Below are positions 1 to 7,480 of a DNA stretch of 64,000 bases, in pieces. Made by a program: the position numbers and the translations under genes. The stretch is from contig NC_019682.1 of the NCBI RefSeq assembly GCF_000316575.1, positions 5,815,501-5,879,500 of the forward strand, in the 5' to 3' direction. The DNA comes from Calothrix sp. PCC 7507. GTDB lineage: Bacteria; Cyanobacteriota; Cyanobacteriia; Cyanobacteriales; Nostocaceae. The notes under the pieces were generated by a model. That model made no database searches. It was not told where the DNA came from and worked only from the letters and a program-made list of their open reading frames with translations. Within the stretch, counting starts at the first letter, position 1. Each line of letters opens with the position of its first letter.

Positions 1-849
1 GAGTGCGATGTGAGCCTGTTGTAAGAGTTGATCTACACTATTTAGCCCATCCAGTCCATCAATTGTGATCCCGATGCTAGCTGTGATATGAATCGAGTTA
101 CCATCCAGAGAAAAGGGTTTTGCTATGGTACTCAACAGTAACTGGGATAGCTTGATCACACTCTCAAAAGAAGGAATTTCTGTACGGGCGATCGCAAATT
201 CACCTGCACTCACATAGGCGAGAATTTCTGTCTGACCCATGCAAGATGTTAAACGCTGGGCAACTGCTCTTAAAAGCAACTTTGATGACTCATGCTCCAA
301 GCCATGACTAGTCACTGTAAAATCATCGATACCTAACGAAAGCACAGCTACCAATCGCTGGTTATTTTGAGGTGGGGATAAAGTCTGTGAGAGGCGATCG
401 CAAAACAAATCTCGATTAGGCAATCCAGTTACTTCATCATAGTTAGAGATGTAGTGAATTAACTCATCTAATTTTTGCAGAGTTTGAGAGGTATCTGCCA
501 TTAATGTACCCACTTCATCCACAAATTCCGTGGGCAGTTCCGGTAAAGTCTTGGTATTTAAATAGTCTTGTAATGCAGTAGAGGTCAAAATGACTGGGGC
601 AAGCAGGTTGTTTATGGCGTAAAGTGTGGCTGCTGTACCCGCTAACGTTGCCAACAACGCAGTCAGTAAAACTCGTGCTGCTATCTCCCAAGAATAGGAA
701 TTTGAAATGACAAAACTGCCGAGTAAAGCCAGAAGAGGTATGTGAGTACCTAAAAAAGCCACCAACAAAATTTTGGCGGTGTAACTTTTCTTGAGAAATC
801 CGAATTGAGCCAGGAAAGTGTAGAGGTAAAGCTTACGGTTTTGCGTCAT
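1..849 (-). CDS. GGDEF-like (diguanylate cyclase family) membrane protein, partial
   Basis: The reading frame runs from an ATG at 849 to the left edge of the window, giving 283 codons with the C-terminus missing. Two hydrophobic segments lie at about residues 22-48 and 56-80. A linker follows, and then a GGDEF-type fold beginning at the DEVTGLPNRDLF motif near residue 145. The signature position reads SAGEF (residues 214-218) instead of GGDEF, so the first metal/substrate-binding glycines are altered. Family knowledge says GGDEF domains make cyclic di-GMP, and that degenerate ones usually act as sensors or scaffolds. The downstream part (rest of GGDEF, possibly an EAL domain) lies outside the window. 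Membrane anchoring is inferred from the hydrophobic segments. Confidence 0.75.
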   Translation of the reverse strand, partial: MTQNRKLYLYTFLAQFGFLKKSYTAKILLVAFLGTHIPLLALLGSFVISNSYSWEIAARVLLTALLATLAGTAATLYAINNLLAPVILTSTALQDYLNTKTLPELPTEFVDEVGTLMADTSQTLQKLDELIHYISNYDEVTGLPNRDLFCDRLSQTLSPPQNNQRLVAVLSLGIDDFTVTSHGLEHESSKLLLRAVAQRLTSCMGQTEILAYVSAGEFAIARTEIPSFESVIKLSQLLLSTIAKPFSLDGNSIHITASIGITIDGLDGLNSVDQLLQQAHIAL

Positions 850-1218
850 CTCAATTATGTATGAAAACTAAGAGTTGCTAATTTTGCCACCAAGTATTTT
901 GGTGAAAGTGGATTTTAAATTCACAATCCTAAAAAATTTTCTCAGCGAAAAAATCCATATAGGGTCATTTATTATGCTTCCCAATATGGCTACTCATTGC
1001 ATAGATTTTGTATATTTTTTCTGTAAATAAAACAATACAATCAGCTTTTTACCCAAACAACTCTATCGTAGAATTACTTATTAAACAAGAATTCTACGTA
1101 AAAATAGTGAAAAAATTACGTACAATAAATAAAATTTTTCTTAATATTTTAAGTTAGAGACGCGATTTATCGCTGTCTCTACAGAGAATTTATTCGTCAA
1201 TTATTCCTTGACAAACCC
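850..1218. other. Intergenic gap, AT-rich, two small palindromes
   Basis: No convincing reading frame is seen. The stretch is AT-rich. It holds an inverted repeat with 9-base arms (CGTAGAATT / AATTCTACG) at 1067-1098. A short palindromic repeat of the AGAGACGCGATTTATCGC type lies near 1154-1183; this is a common cyanobacterial intergenic repeat and could act as a terminator for the gene at 1219-1785, which is transcribed leftwards. Confidence 0.5.
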
Positions 1219-1785
1219 CTAGTTATTTGCTGGGACTAATTCCACATCGCCGCAAGAGCCACCTGTCAAACGATAGTCATCTACCTGAACCCAGCTATCT
1301 TGACCCAAAGCCCAGAATCCGGTGAAGATATTGTAAGTAGATTCGTTGCCTGTTCTAAATTGTATAGTCAGCGGCGTGTAGCGAGGTAAGCTACCAAACT
1401 TTTGTTCAGAAAACACCTTCTGTTGAGCATCTCGCACACCAAAATAACCATCTGTGACATTGCCTGATGTCCGCACATAAGCTGTCAATTTATACTGAGT
1501 ATTTGGCTGTAATTTAACACGTTGACGGATGCCGTTCCATCCAGATACGTTTCGCATCCAAACGTTGTTTTTCCCTGCATAGCTGTAATTCAATCCCTGA
1601 TCAACACCAACTCTACCTTCAGCCACCCAAGGACTGCTGACCCTTTGGCTAGGTTGTCCTTCAAAATCGCCACCAGAAAGTGGAGAAGCGCAAGAAGCTG
1701 GAGTTTTAGCAGAACCAATATTGAGGGTAACGATAGTCGTAATGAATACTGCAACTATGCCGAAAGATAACGGTTTCCTAGCCAT
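1219..1785 (-). CDS. Secreted carbohydrate-binding-module-like protein
   Basis: 188 residues. The N-terminus (MARKPLSFGIVAVFITTIV, cleavage probable near residue 26-30) looks like a signal peptide, so export is inferred. The rest resembles a beta-sandwich carbohydrate-binding module of the CBM4/9 type: an opening GGDFEG strand, a central strand with QRVKLQPNTQYKLTAYVR, and a closing WVQVDDYRLTG strand. Two cysteines at each end (C32 region and the GSCGD near the C-terminus) could form a disulphide holding the sandwich ends together. No catalytic domain is attached. The ligand cannot be told from sequence. The fold assignment rests on pattern resemblance only. Confidence 0.6.
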   Translation of the reverse strand: MARKPLSFGIVAVFITTIVTLNIGSAKTPASCASPLSGGDFEGQPSQRVSSPWVAEGRVGVDQGLNYSYAGKNNVWMRNVSGWNGIRQRVKLQPNTQYKLTAYVRTSGNVTDGYFGVRDAQQKVFSEQKFGSLPRYTPLTIQFRTGNESTYNIFTGFWALGQDSWVQVDDYRLTGGSCGDVELVPANN

Positions 1786-1886
1786 TTAGCTTGACCTCTT
1801 GAATCAGGGGAATTACGAAAGCTCACATGTATATAATATGTTTGCCTCATCAGCTTTATGCAAAGTATATTTGTGATCCGAAAATT

Positions 1887-1961
1887 TCAGACAGGATGGG
1901 CACTGGATTTCGCCATGCTTAGATTTGACAGTTGTCTAATTTGTCGTGGTAGACTGCTCAG
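1887..1961 (-). pseudogene. Frameshifted terminal leucine-rich repeat of the next gene
   Basis: Just past the TGA stop at 1958-1960 of the LRR gene, another frame continues the repeat perfectly: LSSLPRQIRQLSNL, followed by MAKSSAHPV and a stop at 1887. The expected LRR text DNQLSSLPREIGQLSNL is therefore split. The reading frame changes within the codons GAC TTC AT / CTG AGC, consistent with loss of one base. The gene originally carried at least one more repeat. Confidence 0.75.
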
Positions 1962-2911
1962 ATGAAGTCGGCCAAGTCAAGCGATCGCAAATTAGTAAGT
2001 TGTCCTATTTCACTAGGCAAACTGCTTAGTTGATTGTTGTGTAAAATAAGCCATTGTAAGTTAGTAAGTTGTCCTATTTTTTTGGGTAGACTGCTCAGTT
2101 GATTAAAGCTAAGGTCGAGCCTTTGTAAGTTGGTAAGTTGTGTAAATTCATTTGGCAGACTACTCAATTGATTTTCGCCCAGTCCCAGCGATCGCAAGTT
2201 AGAAAGTTGCCCGATTTCTCTCGGCAGATTGCTCAGTTGATTGTCACCCAGGTTAAGCGATTCCAGGTGAGAAAGTTGTCCGATTTCGCTCGGTAGATCG
2301 ATTAAGCGATTTTTGTAGAGGTAGAGAGATTGTAAGTTAAAAAGTTGTCCGATTTCTCTCGGTAAGCTGCTCAGTTGGTTGTCGCCCAAATCGAGCGATC
2401 GCAAATTAGTAAGTTGTTCTATTTCCCTGGGCAGACTGCTCAATTGATTGCTCCTGAGATATAGCAATTGCAAGTGAGAAAGTTGTCCTATTTCTCTTGG
2501 CAGACTGCTCAATTGATTGCTCCTGATGTCGAGCAATTGCAAGTGAGAAAGTTGTCCTATTTCTCTTGGTAAACTGCTTAGTTGATTATATTTGAGGACA
2601 AACGTTTGCAGGTTAGTGAGTTGTCCAATTGCGCTTGGCAGAGTTGTTAAGTGATTGGCAAGAACTAGAAGTTCTTCAAGTTGATTGAGCAAACCAAGTT
2701 CCTTAGGTAAAGCGCTCAGATTGTTACCGATAATATCGACAATATAACCCTCTTGATCATATTGATATTTGCCGAGAATTAGCTTTTTGAGTTGAGTTAG
2801 CTTACCAATTTCAGGTGGTAAAGCCGTTAAGTTGTTACCAGAGAGGTCGAGTTCTGTTACACCCTCTGTCGCTGCTTGTTCAATTACTTTTAGCAGTTCT
2901 TCCTCGGTCAT
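1958..2911 (-). CDS. Leucine-rich repeat protein (C-terminally frameshifted)
   Basis: 317 residues, almost all 23-residue leucine-rich repeats of the form LxxLPxEIGQLxNLxxLxLxxNQLSS. About twelve repeats follow a short cap (MTEEELLKVIEQAATEGVTE). Such repeats form a solenoid used for protein-protein contacts. In cyanobacteria the same repeats are often joined to Roc-COR GTPase domains, but none is present here. There is no signal peptide, so a cytoplasmic location is likely. The repeat units are nearly identical at the DNA level, which favours slippage and recombination. The C-terminus LADFI is produced by a frameshift: the lost repeat is still visible downstream (1887-1961). The upstream flank carries a 116-base MITE. 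Confidence 0.85.
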   Translation of the reverse strand: MTEEELLKVIEQAATEGVTELDLSGNNLTALPPEIGKLTQLKKLILGKYQYDQEGYIVDIIGNNLSALPKELGLLNQLEELLVLANHLTTLPSAIGQLTNLQTFVLKYNQLSSLPREIGQLSHLQLLDIRSNQLSSLPREIGQLSHLQLLYLRSNQLSSLPREIEQLTNLRSLDLGDNQLSSLPREIGQLFNLQSLYLYKNRLIDLPSEIGQLSHLESLNLGDNQLSNLPREIGQLSNLRSLGLGENQLSSLPNEFTQLTNLQRLDLSFNQLSSLPKKIGQLTNLQWLILHNNQLSSLPSEIGQLTNLRSLDLADFI

Positions 2912-2965
2912 GAGTGAAATCGCTTAATCTGATAGTGTAACTCGTTATATCTTGAAAATTAACTA

Positions 2966-3081
2966 ATACCTATTTTGTATGAAGATGCACATAATAATAC
3001 CCCCCTGTAGTCCCCCCTTGGTAAGGAGGGACGGCGATAGCCGGGGGGTGAATTATATGCAGCTTCACAAAGAAACGGTAT
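2966..3081. mobile_element. 116-bp MITE, family A, intact copy
   Basis: A 116-base element with imperfect terminal inverted repeats: the left end reads ATACCTATTTTGTATGAAG and the reverse complement of the right end reads ATACCGTTTCTTTGTGAAG. The centre holds a C-run/G-run palindrome. A second copy in opposite orientation lies at 27704-28052, where it is split by another element. With that insert and its target duplication removed, both copies are exactly 116 bases. It has no coding capacity. Confidence 0.85.
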
Positions 3082-3120
3082 AAGCCACAATAGCAAGTAA
3101 TAGACCGGAAACACCAACAA

Positions 3121-3945
3121 CTAAATCCATTGTGTAGGATCTACTTGATAATAGCCTTGTAGTAGCTCATACAATGTCGGATGATGCTCTAGCAATTGCT
3201 GCGGCTGCTCAAAAAATGTCTCAGTGACTACGGCAAAAAATTCAGCGGGATTAGTAGCACCATAGCTATCAATTATAGTTTTCACATCCTGTTCAATAAG
3301 ATTGCAGAGTTGTTGATATTCTGCTGTCATCACCCTAGCCCAATTCCCATAATCTGAATTTCGCTGCAAAATAGGAACACCGTCTGCTTTGCCATCCTCT
3401 TGATCTAATTGGTGGGCAAATTCATGCAGAATCACATTATGTCCATCTTTCCAGTTGTGAATATCTTGTTCCACCTGTTCCCAAGACAATACTATTTGGT
3501 CACGACTCCATGATTCCCCTAGTCTCGCCTCACGCCTTTCTTCCACAACATAATTGCTAGTGGCGACGGTTTGGTTAACAAAATAAGTGCCGGGATAAAT
3601 TAGAATTGAACGCAGTTTAGAAAAATATTCCCCTCGCTCATTCAGCAGCAGCAAACAGGCGACAGATGCAATGGTTAGTTTCATTTCTTCTGTCACCTGC
3701 AAACCTCTACAGCCAATAAATTGTTTTTCTGCCAAAAATACTTGAATATGTCCCTGAAGTCTTTTACGTTCAGAGGAAGAAAGACACAAATAAACGGGAA
3801 GATTATTCTCAACAATGGCATTCCATAGTGGAGAGAAAGGACGACGTTTTAGACGGTTTCTGCGCTGTTGGATCAGGACTGGGCTAATTAAAATAGTAGT
3901 CACAATTAACCCTAGTATTAGGAAAATAATAATTAGTTTAATCAT
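3121..3945 (-). CDS. M90-family zinc metallopeptidase (MtfA-like), membrane anchored
   Basis: About 274 residues from the ATG at 3945. The frame stays open to a GTG at 4008, but those extra codons lie inside a palindromic intergenic repeat, so the inner start is preferred. Residues 1-23 (MIKLIIIFLILGLIVTTIL) form a membrane anchor, followed by a basic stretch. The catalytic zinc motif HEFAH sits within ILHEFAHQLDQEDGKADGVP, the hallmark of the MtfA/M90 peptidase family. In E. coli, MtfA binds and titrates the Mlc repressor and has aminopeptidase activity. The substrate here is unknown. Confidence is high for the family and low for physiological role. Confidence 0.85.
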   Translation of the reverse strand: MIKLIIIFLILGLIVTTILISPVLIQQRRNRLKRRPFSPLWNAIVENNLPVYLCLSSSERKRLQGHIQVFLAEKQFIGCRGLQVTEEMKLTIASVACLLLLNERGEYFSKLRSILIYPGTYFVNQTVATSNYVVEERREARLGESWSRDQIVLSWEQVEQDIHNWKDGHNVILHEFAHQLDQEDGKADGVPILQRNSDYGNWARVMTAEYQQLCNLIEQDVKTIIDSYGATNPAEFFAVVTETFFEQPQQLLEHHPTLYELLQGYYQVDPTQWI

Positions 3946-3962
3946 TAGTTTTAATCTTGTAA

Positions 3963-4015
3963 TGTGGGCAATGTCCACCGTATTCATGTTGTGGTGGGCA
4001 TTGCCCACCCTACTA
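3963..4015. repeat. GTGGGCATTGCCCACCCTAC-type palindromic repeat
   Basis: A palindrome built on GGTGGGCATTGCCCACC plus a diverged half copy (GTGGGCAATGTCCACC). The same unit recurs near 19380-19400, near 23583-23600 and 23792-23846, and near 59450-59470. It overlaps the extended 5' end of the peptidase frame and probably is not coding. Confidence 0.8.
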
Positions 4016-4087
4016 AATATATTTCAAAAAAAAATAGGAAATTTATAAAACTTTTTCAGTAATAGCAGGAGGAGTAAAATATTATTC

Positions 4088-4195
4088 TATAGCGCTTCCC
4101 ATTCAAATGAAGTACAAAAATATATCACGCTGTGTAGGGGCATGGCACTGCCATGCCCTTACCGATGTATCTCACGCTTGTTGAGAAATGCTATA
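4088..4195. mobile_element. 108-bp MITE, family B, copy 1
   Basis: A 108-base element starting TATAGCGCTTC and ending GAAATGCTATA, so the ends form imperfect inverted repeats. The core is a palindrome, GGGGCATGGCACTGCCATGCCC. An essentially identical copy in the opposite orientation lies at 19258-19364. A related element with better-matched ends (TATAGCGGTT / AACCGCTATA) lies at 57200-57306. It is non-coding. The TATA-type ends suggest a TA target, as for IS630/Tc1-related MITEs, though this is inference. Confidence 0.85.
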
Positions 4196-4311
4196 TCTTT
4201 AGCTGACGCAAATCAGCCTTACACCAGTATGCAAATTAGTCCCATTGATGGAGTCATAAAGACTGATGTTGAATGGAAAATTGATTTGTAGTTTTTCTGA
4301 AGTCTCGTTTT

Positions 4312-4593
4312 ATGTCAGTTACTACAATAGCCACACAGGCTGCGATCGCATCTCTCAATGTGTATCAACAGCATCTTTCACCTTACAAAGGTTTCTCCTG
4401 TCCTCATCGGTTGCTTAATGGTGGTGAATCTTGCTCTGACTACGTAAAACGTGTACTAATTAACCAAAACTTGCAAACAGCTATCCAAATGGCTCCTCAG
4501 AGATTCAGAGCTTGTAAACTTGCCGCTCAAACTCTGCAAAGTCAGCGGGCAGAGGGTGGATGTATTGTTATTCCCTGCTGTATCCCGATTTAA
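4312..4593 (+). CDS. yidD: YidD-like membrane protein insertion efficiency factor
   Basis: 93 residues. The YidD core is recognisable: an amphipathic N-terminal helix leading to the YQQHLSPYKGFSC block and then a Ser-Cys-Ser-x-Tyr motif (SCSDYVKRVL). In the usual family the text is YQxxxSPxxxxxCRFxPTCSxY. Here the segment between the two cysteines is longer (CPHRLLNGGESC) and the C-terminus has an extra pair of cysteines (CIVIPCC), so this is a divergent subtype. YidD proteins assist YidC-dependent insertion of membrane proteins and sit at the membrane surface. It stands alone, 90 bases upstream of ilvA on the same strand, rather than next to rpmH/rnpA/yidC. Confidence 0.75.
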   Translation: MSVTTIATQAAIASLNVYQQHLSPYKGFSCPHRLLNGGESCSDYVKRVLINQNLQTAIQMAPQRFRACKLAAQTLQSQRAEGGCIVIPCCIPI

Positions 4594-4682
4594 GCTAGCG
4601 ATCGCCACTAATCCCTACAAAACAGGTACACAAAGTGCCGTAGAATGAATCTCCATCCGGCATCCACCAACCTGTTGACCCC

Positions 4683-6194
4683 ATGTATTGCGACTACTTG
4701 GTACAAATCCTGACAGCCCGCGTATACGATGTTGCCCAAGAAACACCTCTAGAATATGCCCCGAATCTTTCCGCACGACTGAATAATAAGTTGCTGCTGA
4801 AGCGGGAAGATATGCAATCAGTCTTTTCTTTTAAATTGCGGGGTGCTTATAACAAAATGGTGAACTTGTCACCAGAACTACTAGCACAAGGTGTAATTGC
4901 GGCATCCGCAGGCAACCATGCCCAAGGAGTCGCCCTCAGTGCTAGTCGCCTGGGAACACGAGCGATTATTGTTATGCCGGTGACTACGCCCCAAATGAAG
5001 GTGGATGCAGTTAAGGCTCGCGGGGGAGAAGTGATTTTACATGGAAATACTTACGATGATGCCTATGCTTATGCTCGTCAATTAGAAGCAGAAAAGGGAC
5101 TCACTTTTATTCATCCCTTTGATGATCCCGATGTGATTGCGGGACAAGGGACAATTGGGATGGAAATTTTGCGGCAATATCAGCAGCCCATCCATGCAAT
5201 ATTTGTCGCCATTGGTGGGGGCGGGTTGATTTCGGGGATTGCAGCTTATGTTAAACGGTTGCGTCCAGAAATTAAGATTATTGGCGTTGAACCTGTTGAT
5301 GCTGATGCGATGAATCAATCACTAAAAGCCGGACATCGGGTGCGATTATCTCAGGTGGGTTTATTTGCCGATGGGGTGGCGGTGCGAGAAGTAGGAGAGG
5401 AAACTTTCCACTTGTGTCAGCAGTATGTGGATGAAATTATTTTGGTGGATACAGATGACACCTGTGCGGCAATTAAAGACGTGTTTGAGGATACACGATC
5501 GATTTTAGAACCAGCGGGGGCATTAGCGATCGCTGCAGCTAAAGCCTACGCCGAACGGGAACAAATCCAAGGACAAACCCTAATCGCTGTAGCTTGCGGT
5601 GCAAACATGAATTTTGACCGCCTGCGCTTTGTCGCCGAACGCGCCGAGTTTGGCGAACGCCGCGAAGCCATCTTTGCAGTGACAATTCCTGAAGCACCGG
5701 GTAGTCTCCGCAAGTTTTGTGAATGTATTGGCGATCGCAATTTAACTGAGTTCAATTATCGCATTGCTGATCAAACAACAGCCCATATTTTCGTGGGGAT
5801 GCAAATTCAAAACCGTGCTGATGCAGCAAAAATGGTAGAAACATTTGAAACCTGCGGCTTCCAAACCATTGACCTCACCGACGATGAACTGACAAAATTG
5901 CATTTACGGCATATGGTCGGTGGGCACTCTCCCCTAGCACATAATGAATTACTCTATCGTTTTGAGTTTCCCGAACGCCCTGGTGCATTAATGAAATTTC
6001 TCGGCTCCATGAGTCCCGACTGGAATATTAGTATGTTTCACTACCGCAACAACGGCGCAGACTACGGGCGTATTGTCGTTGGTATTCAAGTACCACCCCA
6101 CGAAATGCAGGAATGGCAAGCGTTTCTCGATTCCCTTGGCTATCAATATTGGGATGAAAGCCATAACTTAGCATACAAGCTGTTTTTGGGTTAG
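4683..6194 (+). CDS. ilvA: Threonine ammonia-lyase, biosynthetic (IlvA)
   Basis: 503 residues, the usual length of the long biosynthetic form. It deaminates threonine to 2-oxobutanoate, the first committed step to isoleucine, using pyridoxal phosphate in the cytoplasm. The PLP lysine is K51 in SFKLRGAYNK. The SAGNHAQGVA phosphate loop and the GGGGLISG glycine loop follow. The C-terminal third holds two ACT-like regulatory domains (EAIFAVTIPEAPGSLRKF near residue 330; LLYRFEFPERPGALMKF near residue 425), where isoleucine and valine are expected to bind. The gene is followed by heptamer repeats (6200-6238), and no operon partner is evident. A standard, complete gene. Confidence 0.97.
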   Translation: MYCDYLVQILTARVYDVAQETPLEYAPNLSARLNNKLLLKREDMQSVFSFKLRGAYNKMVNLSPELLAQGVIAASAGNHAQGVALSASRLGTRAIIVMPVTTPQMKVDAVKARGGEVILHGNTYDDAYAYARQLEAEKGLTFIHPFDDPDVIAGQGTIGMEILRQYQQPIHAIFVAIGGGGLISGIAAYVKRLRPEIKIIGVEPVDADAMNQSLKAGHRVRLSQVGLFADGVAVREVGEETFHLCQQYVDEIILVDTDDTCAAIKDVFEDTRSILEPAGALAIAAAKAYAEREQIQGQTLIAVACGANMNFDRLRFVAERAEFGERREAIFAVTIPEAPGSLRKFCECIGDRNLTEFNYRIADQTTAHIFVGMQIQNRADAAKMVETFETCGFQTIDLTDDELTKLHLRHMVGGHSPLAHNELLYRFEFPERPGALMKFLGSMSPDWNISMFHYRNNGADYGRIVVGIQVPPHEMQEWQAFLDSLGYQYWDESHNLAYKLFLG

Positions 6195-6199
6195 GGAAT

Positions 6200-6238
6200 A
6201 GTTAACTGATAACTGTTAACTGTTAACTGTTAACTGAA
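6200..6238. repeat. AACTGTT short tandem heptamer repeats
   Basis: Four to five tandem units of the form TAACTGTTAACTG directly after the ilvA stop. This is the STRR class of repeats known from heterocystous cyanobacteria. Related arrays lie at 34705-34738, 34806-34838, 46950-46970, 47025-47060 and 57958-58012. Confidence 0.85.
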
Positions 6239-6306
6239 TAGCAAGAAACGGGTGGCTTTAAAGCCTGACAATCGATAAATTGAGGGAGTGCATGTGAATA
6301 ATCAAC

Positions 6307-7215
6307 ATGAATCCTATAAAAGAAGAGAGTGTAGACTACAGTGAGGACTATGAGCGAATTGCCCAAGCGATCGCTTTTATGCGAGAACATCACCTAAATC
6401 AGCCAGATTTGGCAACCATAGCTGAATATGTGAATTTGAGTGAATACCATTTTCAACGCTTGTTTAGCAAGTGGGCGGGTATCAGTCCAAAGCGTTTTCT
6501 GCAATATCTCACAGTCGAATATGCTAAATCGAGAATTGCCCAAACCAAGAGCCTTTTAGACTTAACATTAGATGTAGGCTTATCCAGTCCAGGACGTTTA
6601 CACGATCTATTTGTCAATTTAGAAGCCATGTCACCCGGCGAATTCAAAACGGGAGGGACAGGGTTACAAATTTGGTATGGTATTCATGATACGCCGTTTG
6701 GTAAGTCTCTAATTGCTACCACAGCCCGTGGTATTTGTAATCTTTATTTTTTGGATGGGATGGATACAGAGAAGGCTGTGCAAACTCTGCATCAGGAGTG
6801 GAAAAAAGCTGAAATAATCTGTGATCAGCAGATAATTCAAGAAATTAGCGATCGCATCTTTAATCCATCAGCATTAAACAATGGTAAACCTTTGGTTTTA
6901 TTCGTGAAAGGCACTAATTTTCAAATTCAAGTTTGGCGTGGACTCCTGCAAATCCCCTTTGGGAGCATCACAACCTATCAAAGTTTAGCAGCAGCTATCG
7001 GTCGCCCAACCGCTGCTAGAGCCGTAGGCAATGCTGTAGGTAGCAATCCCATCAGTTACTTAATTCCCTGCCATCGAGTGATTCGAGAGTCAGGCGAATT
7101 GGGTGGTTATCGCTGGGGAATTGAACGTAAAACCGCCATTCTTGGCTGGGAAGCTAGTACAGTACGGCGGAAGTCAAAAGTCAAAAGTCAAAAGGTTAAT
7201 ATATCGGTGTACTGA
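6307..7215 (+). CDS. AraC-type regulator / methylated-DNA-cysteine methyltransferase fusion
   Basis: 302 residues. An AraC helix-turn-helix occupies about residues 15-110 (LATIAEYVNLSEYHFQRLF, then a second helix-turn-helix). An Ogt/Ada-type alkyltransferase domain follows, with the active cysteine C255 in IPCHRVIRESG and the FGSITTYQSLA DNA-binding helix near residue 218. The layout matches the C-terminal two thirds of Ada. The N-terminal zinc domain that senses methylphosphotriesters is absent, so induction by that route is not expected. The role inferred is repair of O6-alkylguanine by suicidal transfer, possibly with gene control. The last ~14 residues (RRKSKVKSQKV...) come from an AAAGTCAAAAGTC repeat at the 3' end, which suggests that the original stop was lost. 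Confidence 0.9.
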   Translation: MNPIKEESVDYSEDYERIAQAIAFMREHHLNQPDLATIAEYVNLSEYHFQRLFSKWAGISPKRFLQYLTVEYAKSRIAQTKSLLDLTLDVGLSSPGRLHDLFVNLEAMSPGEFKTGGTGLQIWYGIHDTPFGKSLIATTARGICNLYFLDGMDTEKAVQTLHQEWKKAEIICDQQIIQEISDRIFNPSALNNGKPLVLFVKGTNFQIQVWRGLLQIPFGSITTYQSLAAAIGRPTAARAVGNAVGSNPISYLIPCHRVIRESGELGGYRWGIERKTAILGWEASTVRRKSKVKSQKVNISVY

Positions 7216-7480
7216 GTTTTTTCAGAAATCAAATATTAGTCCTATAGTCGGTGCATAATTTGTGATTCGTAATTTTTATCGAGGTAAAACATCATCTAAA
7301 CGAAGTTGAAGACGGGGCAAAAGCGGTGAGTTAATTAATTGATTTAATCGATTGCGCGTTTTAATCTATAATACCTATCGAACAAAGCTTTCAACCTCTT
7401 TTAAATATACAAAGTTTAATTAGTTCTTAACCTACTGAGGATAAAGCTTTAATTGCAGACTTTAGATGGAGCATCACTCA

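Noticed and set aside
3946-4008. N-terminal extension of the M90 peptidase to a GTG
   Set aside because: The extension translates a GTGGGCATTGCCCACC palindrome and precedes the natural membrane anchor; the ATG at 3945 is preferred.
6200-6238. Possible CRISPR-like array
   Set aside because: The units are contiguous heptamers without spacers, typical STRR repeats.
7276-7365. Minus-strand fragment reading NRLNQLINSPLLPRLQLRLDD...
   Set aside because: It looks like the tail of a protein gene, but it is under 30 codons, has no start, and I recognise no family.
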